A DNA stretch of 64,000 bases, from positions 4,208,001-4,272,000 of the forward strand of contig NZ_CP065425.1 in NCBI RefSeq assembly GCF_016772275.1, read 5' to 3'. This DNA is from Heyndrickxia vini. Its GTDB lineage: Bacteria > Bacillota > Bacilli > Bacillales > Bacillaceae_C. A program made the position numbers and the translations under genes. Positions 57,768 to 64,000 of this stretch are shown here, piece by piece. The notes beneath the pieces are model-generated. The model worked only from the letters and a program-made list of their open reading frames with translations, did no database searches and was not told the origin of the DNA. Each line of letters starts with the position of its first letter. Within the stretch, counting starts at the first letter, position 1.

Positions 57768-57919
57768 TTAATTTTCATCGTTAATATCTTCCTTACAAAT
57801 TTCACTTACCAAATGCCATAACGTGTTGTTTTCTTTATCCTTGGGTTGTAGCCTATGACAGAGTTCTTCAACTTTCTTCTTAAACTCTTCGACACACCAC
57901 CATCATCATTATCCACCAT
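57768..57919 (-). pseudogene. Frameshifted small gene (about 50 codons)
   Basis: ATG 57919 with GAAAGGAG seven bases upstream starts MVDNDDGGV. The remainder in that frame looks non-coding, while the next frame reads EEFKKKVEELCHRLQPKDKE, continues NNTLWHLVSEICKE and ends at 57768, clearly protein-like. A one-base change near 57895 joins them. A typical small acidic helical protein, now broken or with a sequence error. Nothing else is evident in 57604-57767. Confidence 0.6.
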
Positions 57920-57988
57920 GCCGCATCTCCTTTCAATAAAACGACTTACTCCAAATGAACATTCGAAAGGCGATTCTTTATTTTCTTT

Positions 57989-58141
57989 TTATGTTGCATA
58001 GTATTTTTGTACTACGCAGCAATTGACTTTGTTTTTTTTCGTTCTTACCCTCCGAAGAAATTTCCTTTTGTATGCTGTATAACCAGGTTGAGCTACTTCA
58101 ACAACATCAATTGGTTTAAAATCATTGGTAAATATTTGTTT
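57989..58141 (-). pseudogene. Coding relic upstream of gajA, including repeat R1
   Basis: An open stretch without a start codon reads FTNDFKPIDVVEVAQPGYTA, then YKRKFLRRV. Its 3' part (57987-58050) is repeat R1, whose relatives R2 (62129) and R3 (63091) read T-K-x-x-AAQYND-like ends in another frame. It is probably the decayed end of a gene left by cassette exchange. No family is recognised. Confidence 0.4.
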
Positions 58142-58321
58142 TCAATCGAAAGGAAATCTTGAGCTTAACTTATGAGTTGCGCATTTAGCTAACTTACTTT
58201 ATCACTATAAAAAGGCAGAATTTGTAGAAATTAGTCGTAATATTCTTTAATATATATATAGTGGCTTAAATCTAAAAAGTTACAAAAAGAGTCTTATACT
58301 ACTGAGCTAGGAGGAGATTTA

Positions 58322-60040
58322 GTGCAAGTTAGCAAAATTTGTAACATAGATAACTATAGAAATTTGTCAAAGATGAAAGTTGATTTTAATAAAAATATTA
58401 ATTTTATAGTAGGAAAGAATAACACAGGAAAATCCAACCTACTTGAGCTTCTAAATATATTAATCAATACAGGGAAATTCTATGAAAGTGATTTTCATGA
58501 TGTAAGAGCCCCAATAGAGGTTACGTTTCAAGTAAAGTATACTGATGATGAAGTTGGATATTTTGAGGATAATTTTGATGTGGATGATAAGCTTCAAATT
58601 ACCGTAGTGGCAAAACAAAATTCTGTTGATGATAGAATTGAATATTACCATAAAGATTCAGCAGCATTCATTAGCCCAAAAAAGATTAAGGGGTTAAATT
58701 TTATATATTATTCTTCACTCAGAATTCCGAGTAAAGAATTAAACTTTAATAGAAACCTAGGGACAGGTAAAGTCTTGAGTTATCTCATGAAGGAGAGCTT
58801 GAAACAAGAATCCATTGAAGAAGTTGATTTACTAGACACTAGTAAAATAAATAAAGTTATTAAGGTTCTAAATGGTCAAATAAAAAAACTTAATGGATTA
58901 ACTAATGAAAAGATAGAAGCTTACATTAATAGTGATAATGAGAATCTAGTAAATAGAATTGTTGAAATTGGCGATGATTTCAAGAGAAATCTTAATGATC
59001 TTGGAGACGGAATAAGATATGGTTTTAATATTTTCTTACACATCTTAGAGCTATTGGTTCATTTAAAAACTACTACTAAGGAAGAAAATTATGAGAAACT
59101 TATGATTTCTATGCCAAATGACAAGAAGTATTTACCGCTAATTCTCGGCTTAGATGAACCTGAAATTCATCAACATCCATATAGACAGAGAGCATTAATA
59201 AAAAGTGTACAAAAAATAATTAATAATGCAAACCATGAATTTGCGGAACTACTCAAAGAATTATTTGGAATTGATGGATTTCTGGGACAGGTTTTTGTTG
59301 TCACACATTCTCCAAATATATTATTGAATGAATATAAAGAAATAATAAGGCTTCATAGTCAGGAAGGCGTAGTAAAAGCAACTAGTGGTATTAACATAAA
59401 CTTTGATCCGAAGATTCATAAACATTTGATCCGTAGTTTCGCCTATATAAAAGAAGCTATGTTTAGTGAATCTGTAATCCTAGTTGAAGGTGATACTGAA
59501 TTTGGCGCTGTTCCCGTTTTTGCAAGTAGAATGGGACATGATATAGACGAAGATGGTATAGGAGTTATTAAACTGGATGGTGCAGATAGTGTAAAACGTT
59601 GTTTACAACTTTACAGGGCTTTTGAAATTCCAGTTAGCGCTATAATAGACAAGGATAAAGAAGCTTCCTATATGGGTGAAAGAGACGTATTTTTCACAAC
59701 TGAAATAGATTTTGAAGAAGAAGTCTACTCTCTTTACTCTTTAAAAGAATACATGAAATACCTAATAGAAGTTGATAAAGTAAGAAGCCTTATAAGGATC
59801 TTCAAGCAGGAAGTAGACCAATTTAATGTAGCAGAGTTTTTAAAGAATCCCACAGAATATGAAATAGAAGGGACAATAGCTGAGAAAATAATGACAAAAA
59901 TTAAAGATGAACAGCTTCAATTTTTGAAGAATAATAAAACGGCAATTAATGGTGCATTGCTATCTACTTATGTTAACGAGGTTCCTAGTTGTTTTAAGTC
60001 AGTAATTGAGAATGCATTAAGGGGAAAATTAAATGAATAA
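58322..60040 (+). CDS. gajA: Gabija protein GajA (OLD-family ATPase/TOPRIM nuclease)
   Basis: 572 aa, close to the 578 aa of the founding GajA. The ABC-type ATPase part has Walker A GKNNTGKS (31-38) and LDEPEIHQHP near 277, then VVTHSPN. The C-terminal TOPRIM domain has LVEGDTEFGAVPVFA (Glu near 389) and IDKDKE (near 443). In Gabija, GajA is a DNA-nicking nuclease inhibited by nucleotides and released when phage deplete them. GTG 58322 is served by AGGAGGAG. It overlaps gajB by 8 bases. Confidence 0.92.
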   Translation: MQVSKICNIDNYRNLSKMKVDFNKNINFIVGKNNTGKSNLLELLNILINTGKFYESDFHDVRAPIEVTFQVKYTDDEVGYFEDNFDVDDKLQITVVAKQNSVDDRIEYYHKDSAAFISPKKIKGLNFIYYSSLRIPSKELNFNRNLGTGKVLSYLMKESLKQESIEEVDLLDTSKINKVIKVLNGQIKKLNGLTNEKIEAYINSDNENLVNRIVEIGDDFKRNLNDLGDGIRYGFNIFLHILELLVHLKTTTKEENYEKLMISMPNDKKYLPLILGLDEPEIHQHPYRQRALIKSVQKIINNANHEFAELLKELFGIDGFLGQVFVVTHSPNILLNEYKEIIRLHSQEGVVKATSGININFDPKIHKHLIRSFAYIKEAMFSESVILVEGDTEFGAVPVFASRMGHDIDEDGIGVIKLDGADSVKRCLQLYRAFEIPVSAIIDKDKEASYMGERDVFFTTEIDFEEEVYSLYSLKEYMKYLIEVDKVRSLIRIFKQEVDQFNVAEFLKNPTEYEIEGTIAEKIMTKIKDEQLQFLKNNKTAINGALLSTYVNEVPSCFKSVIENALRGKLNE

Positions 60041-61793
60041 GGAAGAACTTAGAGCTAAATTTACAGAAATTCACGGTAACGATCAGGAACAACTTGACTT
60101 TATTCTCTCTGAAGAAAACAGAATAATTGTTACTGCACCAGCAGGATGTGGGAAAACCAAAGCGATGATTAGTAAAATAGCACATGAAATTATTACTAAT
60201 GATTATTTAAATAATAAAAGAATACTTGCTTTAACATTTAGTGTAAATGCTGCAGCTAAAATTCGCGAAGATATAAAAGAGACCTTGCCGATTTTACTAG
60301 GTAAAGCTAATTATGAAGTCGATGATAAACTGGACGTTTCTAATTATCATGGTTTTGCAAATAGAATTCTTAGGAAACATGGATATATACTCCATGATAA
60401 TTTTAAAAATATAAATGATTTCATAAGGATTTCTGATAATAGTGGAGAACTTAGAAAAGTTCTTGTATCACAAGAAATAAGAGTTCTCGAAAATTATGAT
60501 GAAAGTTTAAAAAAACTTGATTTTAAAGAAGCAGACAGACTGCAAGGATCTTATATAGATATCGTCTTAACTAAATTGGTTCCTCGAAATATAATCACAT
60601 ACAATGGAATATTGTTATTAGCTATGCAAATACTTGATAAGAAAGCCATTAGAGATTTTTACAAATTATATTATCAAATGGTAATTGTTGATGAATTTCA
60701 AGATACAAATTACTTAGCCCTGCAGTTTCTAATGCGTATAGTAGAAGCTAATAAAGTTATTCTAATGGGGGATGACATTCAGAAGATTTATGGATTCTTG
60801 GGAGCTGTACCAAACATTTTTAAAAAGATGGAAAACGAATATAATATGCTTCCTATGGAATTTAGAACTAACTATAGATTTAAAGATAATAAAAATATGA
60901 AGCAGTTAGACAGCTATATACGTGGCATCTTTAGAAATTATAATAACATTATTTCCTATTCTAAAACTGCTAATATAAATTTCAAGTTATTCAACTCGGA
61001 TAATGGGGAAGCAAGATTCATTTATAAAGACCTATTAAAATATACAACAGCAGATAAAAATGTAGCAATCCTTTTTAGAGCAAAATATTTAGCAAGCGAC
61101 CTAATTAATATACTTGAGAAGAATAAAATCATGTATTTTAACGGACTATTTGAGGATAGTGACCCTGAATATATTAAATTCCATAAAGAAGCTCTTGAAA
61201 TCTTCATTAATGAAAGCGGAGTAAGAAAATCTATTAGTAGAACGGTTATTACGAGTGTAAAAGGAAAACTAAACGCCAAAAAACAAACAATCACCAATAA
61301 TGAAACTATGTTTAACTCTTTAATGAGATTACTAGATGCTCTACTTGATACGACAAAAGCCAAAAATATTTCTACAGAAGAAAAATATGAAGCAATAATA
61401 TTTACTCTGAGTAATAATAGTCTTAAAAGACTTATGAATGAGATAAATGAACAAGTAACTTTAACTACAATTCATTCTTCAAAAGGCTTGGAGTGGGATT
61501 ATGTATATCTACCCAACATGACATCTTATAGCTTCCCTACAAGCAAATCACTTTGTAAGTTATGTAGCAAAAACAACGGACGAAGCTTATATGAAAAACA
61601 CTGTAAATTTGATTTTGTACCTGGGTTAGAAGAACCTTTCTATGAAGAATTAAGTGTTCTGTATGTGGCGTTAACTAGAGGAAAACAAGATGTCTTCCTT
61701 ACAGCTAGTAGAGGACCAAATCAATTTGGTTATAATAAAAAAGTGAATTGTTTTTTAACACTCCCGAAATTAAAGATAATAAATAACTTTTAA
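60033..61793 (+). CDS. gajB: Gabija protein GajB (UvrD-like helicase)
   Basis: 586 aa, somewhat longer than the 494 aa founding GajB. Superfamily 1 helicase motifs are present in order: motif I TAPAGCGKTKAM (34-45), Ia LALTFSVNAAAKIR, II VDEFQDTNYLA (near 218), III MGDDIQKIYGF, V TTIHSSKGLEWDYV (near 478) and VI YVALTRGKQDVF. It acts with GajA and helps couple DNA ends or nucleotide sensing to cleavage. It lies directly downstream of and overlaps gajA. Confidence 0.92.
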   Translation: MNKEELRAKFTEIHGNDQEQLDFILSEENRIIVTAPAGCGKTKAMISKIAHEIITNDYLNNKRILALTFSVNAAAKIREDIKETLPILLGKANYEVDDKLDVSNYHGFANRILRKHGYILHDNFKNINDFIRISDNSGELRKVLVSQEIRVLENYDESLKKLDFKEADRLQGSYIDIVLTKLVPRNIITYNGILLLAMQILDKKAIRDFYKLYYQMVIVDEFQDTNYLALQFLMRIVEANKVILMGDDIQKIYGFLGAVPNIFKKMENEYNMLPMEFRTNYRFKDNKNMKQLDSYIRGIFRNYNNIISYSKTANINFKLFNSDNGEARFIYKDLLKYTTADKNVAILFRAKYLASDLINILEKNKIMYFNGLFEDSDPEYIKFHKEALEIFINESGVRKSISRTVITSVKGKLNAKKQTITNNETMFNSLMRLLDALLDTTKAKNISTEEKYEAIIFTLSNNSLKRLMNEINEQVTLTTIHSSKGLEWDYVYLPNMTSYSFPTSKSLCKLCSKNNGRSLYEKHCKFDFVPGLEEPFYEELSVLYVALTRGKQDVFLTASRGPNQFGYNKKVNCFLTLPKLKIINNF

Positions 61794-61867
61794 AAATGTT
61801 TCGTATTTTCTTTTTCTTACGTCCAATGTGTAGCCCTTGATTACAGCCACAAGAATGTACCACCACT

Positions 61868-61954
61868 TCCATATTTTGTAACAATAGTTTGCACCAGATT
61901 TACCGCTTACTGTCAAAGCATTTACCAGAAGAAGCTTTAGAGAAAATAAATTAA
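61868..61954 (+). pseudogene. Short coding relic after gajB
   Basis: An open stretch without a start reads NNSLHQIYRLLSKHLPEEAL and ends KIN then stop, a protein-like amphipathic C-terminus. The upstream part is missing. Possibly the tail of a gene replaced by the Gabija cassette. Confidence 0.35.
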
Positions 61955-61994
61955 AAGCCTAATTCCCTTATTTTGACCGTGGAATTAGGCTTTT
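61953..61994 (+). terminator. Terminator of gajAB
   Basis: AAAAGCCTAATTCC/GGAATTAGGCTTTT perfect 14-bp arms with a 14-base loop. The T-run belongs to the first units of the heptamer array. Confidence 0.75.
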
Positions 61995-62092
61995 GGCTTT
62001 TGGCTTTTGGCTTTTGGCTTTTGGCTTTTGGCTTTTGGCTTTTGGCTTTTGGCTTTTGGCTTTTGGCTTTTGGCTTTTGGCTTTTGGCTTTT
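61988..62092. repeat. Heptamer tandem repeat, 15 units of GGCTTTT
   Basis: Fifteen uninterrupted identical copies of GGCTTTT. The first overlaps the descending arm of the gajAB terminator. Because seven is not a multiple of three, all frames stay open and give periodic spurious ORFs. Expect length variation between strains. Confidence 0.97.
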
Positions 62093-62128
62093 GACTTTCC
62101 GCAATCTCTCCAGATTGTGGACTATTAT

Positions 62129-62190
62129 CTTTTATTGCATAGTATCGTTGTACTGCGCAGCAAATGACAGTGTTTTAGTTGTTCTACTTA
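62129..62190. repeat. Dispersed repeat R2, downstream of Gabija
   Basis: TTGCATAGTAT, then TTGTACT, CGCAGCAA and TGAC, occur in the same order and orientation in R1 (57987-58050). R3 (63091-63150) shares GGATCGTTGTACTG, CAGCAAA and TTTGTTTTATTAGTCG. R1 and R2 therefore bracket gajAB as direct repeats. Confidence 0.65.
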
Positions 62191-62325
62191 TACATAAGCA
62201 ACACTATACTTCCCTTTAATAATGTATTCGGCAATGAAGAGTTGCTTCCATTCGTATGAGAGACCATAATTTGGTCTTGCATATTGGGGAGTTACTATTA
62301 TTTCCCTTGAATCTCTTCCATTGTT
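62188..62325 (-). pseudogene. Coding relic (45 codons, no start)
   Basis: The frame reads RDSREIIVTPQYARPNYGLS, then YEWKQLFIAEYI and ends SVAYV. It is open between two stops, has no start codon or ribosome site, and looks like the tail of a lost gene. No family is recognised. Confidence 0.45.
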
Positions 62326-62442
62326 TTATGATGTGGTTGTATTTTCTCCACACTTCAAAATTGTTATTTTTTTTATATGATATGCTTTTTAAAAAATATT
62401 AAAGAAGGGTATAAAACCTTCTTTTATTCAGAATCCTCTAAG

Positions 62443-62652
62443 TTATAATATACTTTCCAAATATTCACATCTATCAAGTGCTTGCATTTCTGTTTTAAAT
62501 CCATTTTCAATTATTTCATCACGATAACATATACACCATTTATTTGAATTATCTACCCATACAACTTTAATCCAATCCCATTTAGAATAACCTTCCTTGT
62601 GTTTCATATTATAAAAAATTTCATCCCATTCATGAATATCTAATCTTTTCAT
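62443..62652 (-). CDS. Small uncharacterised protein (69 aa)
   Basis: ATG 62652 (MKRLDIHEWDEIF) follows GGAAGGTG; a longer frame to 62700 is less likely. It is rich in Trp and acidic residues (WDWIKVVWVDNSNKWCICY). It resembles no family I know. It is an isolated gene on the minus strand. Confidence 0.55.
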   Translation of the reverse strand: MKRLDIHEWDEIFYNMKHKEGYSKWDWIKVVWVDNSNKWCICYRDEIIENGFKTEMQALDRCEYLESIL

Positions 62653-63258
62653 AATTAAATTCACCTTCCAATTTTTAATTTTATTTAAAATAAATATCAA
62701 TAAATTCTTAGTTTTATCCTCCTTCTATCTTGTGGCTTTTTCTTTCCATTACCAATTTTGACGGTGAATTTCTCGAAGTTGTTCATTTGTATAAGGAAAA
62801 TTTTTAAACTAATAGGTATATATTCGTTAAATATAGGTCAAAAACCTCCATAAAAAAGTAAGTCATCTGCCACTAACCGCTTCGTTAGTGCCTTAATTCA
62901 CAAACATCAATATTTATTCGTAAATATTCATCAGTAATTCATAACTATTATCAAACATTACACCAGCACTCAGAAGAGTTTGTTTCAGTACATTCCTTTG
63001 CAAAAGCACCAAAGATATTTATTGCGCAGTATTTAGTCAAATGGACAAATAGACGACCACTTCAAGAAGTGATCGTTTATTGTAATTTTTCAACAGGATC
63101 GTTGTACTGTTCAGCAAAAATCTTTGTTTTATTAGTCGTTTTAATTAAGAAAGTTTCACTCTTGGTAACTAAATGTTAATTCTTTGTAATTCAATGTCAT
63201 CATTTTTAACATTCATTCATAGTATGTATAGAAAAAACATTGGGAGGAGGAAATGCAG
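62653..63258. other. Non-coding stretch with hairpins and repeat R3
   Basis: No gene is seen. A CACTAAC...GTTAGTG hairpin lies near 62870-62892 and CGACCACTTC/GAAGTGATCG near 63053-63074. Repeat R3 lies at 63091-63150 and reads on the minus strand toward a KTTNKTKIFAEQYND-like end, another probable relic. Confidence 0.5.
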
Positions 63259-63669
63259 ATGAGTAATGATTCAAAACGACAAGTACGTGCAGATGCTGGT
63301 TATGTTACAAGACCACAGGCTACTGAGTTAATTGCAAAGAAAAAAGGACTAACAGATCAAAATCAAGAATTTCATCAAATTTACCGTCAAATAGGAAGAG
63401 ATATAAAGAGTGGTACATTAAGTTACGAAGAATTAGGTGGAGGAAGGATTGTCCAAATACAACATGAAAAATTAGTGGAATATGCAAAAAAATATTATGA
63501 TGTAGACCTTAATGATAATAACTCTTCTTCTAATATGACCATCAATGCTAGTGATATACGAACACTACAGTTAATTAAGAATGTTGTTGAGTTGTACAAT
63601 GAAAATATTATTACTGACAAAAATGCTGCTTTTGATTCAATCTTGAAAATCTTATTACAACATGAATAA
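63259..63669 (+). CDS. Uncharacterised protein (136 aa)
   Basis: ATG 63259 is chosen with GGGAGGAGG eight bases upstream; an ATG at 63253 is too close to it. The N-terminal half is basic (RPQATELIAKKKGLT, YRQIGRDIKSGTLSYEELGG) and could bind nucleic acid or be a helix-turn-helix; the C-terminal half is a helical segment (IRTLQLIKNVVELYNENII). The next gene starts 13 bases later, so they form an operon. No function is recognised. Confidence 0.6.
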   Translation: MSNDSKRQVRADAGYVTRPQATELIAKKKGLTDQNQEFHQIYRQIGRDIKSGTLSYEELGGGRIVQIQHEKLVEYAKKYYDVDLNDNNSSSNMTINASDIRTLQLIKNVVELYNENIITDKNAAFDSILKILLQHE

Positions 63670-63682
63670 AGGGGGTTTTTAA

Positions 63683-64000
63683 ATGAAGGTTTAGATATTA
63701 AATAAAAATAACCAACTTACAAATATTAAAAACACACCAACAATGAAGCCTCATTATAACAATCTACGTATTTTAAAAACATCTCCATTAACTCAACCAA
63801 TGACAAAAGAAATAGAAAACAATCATTTAATGTTCTTTTACCAAAACATATCTTACAATAACGATGCATATTTGAACTCTGGGGAAGTTGCTAGTACTGT
63901 TTGTAAATCTCTATGTCTCAATGCCAGTTATCACGGTATGGTGGGATCTCTTTTATTAGACCTATTGCAAAGAACAAATCCTATTACTGTTGGATTATCA
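63683..64000 (+). pseudogene. Partial gene with an in-frame TAG at codon 4
   Basis: AAAGGGGG serves ATG 63683, which reads Met-Lys-Val then TAG. The same frame continues open to the window edge (ILNKNNQLTNIKNTPTMKPH and beyond). Either the first codons are a broken start with translation possible only from ATG 63743, which has no ribosome site, or the base is wrong. The visible 86 residues from 63743 match nothing I recognise. Confidence 0.5.

Noticed and set aside
51126-61793. Prophage
   Set aside because: Large serine recombinases are common in phages, but no capsid, tail, terminase, lysis or replication genes are present.
61988-62092. CRISPR array
   Set aside because: Units are adjacent heptamers with no spacers and there are no cas genes in the window.
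61973-62219. Two ORFs made of GFWLLAF periodic sequence
   Set aside because: They are translations of the GGCTTTT heptamer in different frames; no ribosome site and no biological protein signature.

Overview
The window looks like chromosomal DNA of a low-GC Gram-positive bacterium of the Bacillaceae. The evidence is a gntR-gntK-gntP cluster with Bacillus-type operator and cre sites, a ycnK/ycnJ copper pair, an S-box (SAM-I) leader on a yxjG-like gene, ahpC-ahpF, the yobU/yobV pair, strong GGAGG ribosome binding sites with frequent TTG/GTG starts, and U-tailed terminators. I see no rRNA, tRNA or CRISPR array. The species cannot be fixed from the sequence alone.

Region 1 (1-15050) is metabolic core. 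It holds a copper-responsive regulator and copper protein (cut by the window edge), gluconate uptake and phosphorylation, and a seven-gene pentose module. That module has a membrane-anchored sugar-binding protein, a LytS/YesM-type kinase and a YesN-type regulator (the XylFII-LytS-YesN arrangement), then two binding lipoproteins, a double ABC ATPase and a permease. cre-like sites mark both the gluconate and the pentose genes for catabolite repression.

Region 2 (15050-28830) is housekeeping and salvage: ahpCF, ung, mqo, a SAM-riboswitch-controlled methionine gene, an L,D-transpeptidase, and codB-codA behind a PyrR-type attenuator. It ends in a class II HMG-CoA reductase gene that lost its 3' end where an IS3-family element sits. 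The IS itself carries a frameshift. Two diverged inverted copies of a ~200 bp intergenic repeat lie at 15.2 kb and 22.2 kb.

Region 3 (30270-42650) is variable: a secreted cadherin-like repeat protein, a Crp/Fnr regulator, a frameshifted MFS gene, yobV/yobU, an amidohydrolase of the adenine deaminase family with its own LacI regulator and three identical 14-bp operators, a DeoR-family relic inside an inverted repeat, and a C45 acyltransferase with a MerR regulator.

Region 4 (43187-64000) is a defence and mobility island. It contains a winged-helix PD-(D/E)XK protein, a complete ABC-three-component (ABC-3C) conflict system (nuclease-like component, middle component, DUF3732-type ATPase), a GIY-YIG/DUF2075 P-loop protein overlapping a MazG-like pyrophosphohydrolase, a set of serine recombinases with small accessory ORFs, and a Gabija system (gajA-gajB) followed by fifteen perfect copies of a heptamer. 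One short recombinase has alanine where the catalytic serine should be. Three look-alike terminator hairpins sit in front of successive recombinase-region ORFs. Degenerate coding pieces and short dispersed repeats around Gabija point to repeated cassette turnover. The least understood parts are the recombinase array with its hairpins and inverted repeat, and the orphan nuclease beside ABC-3C.
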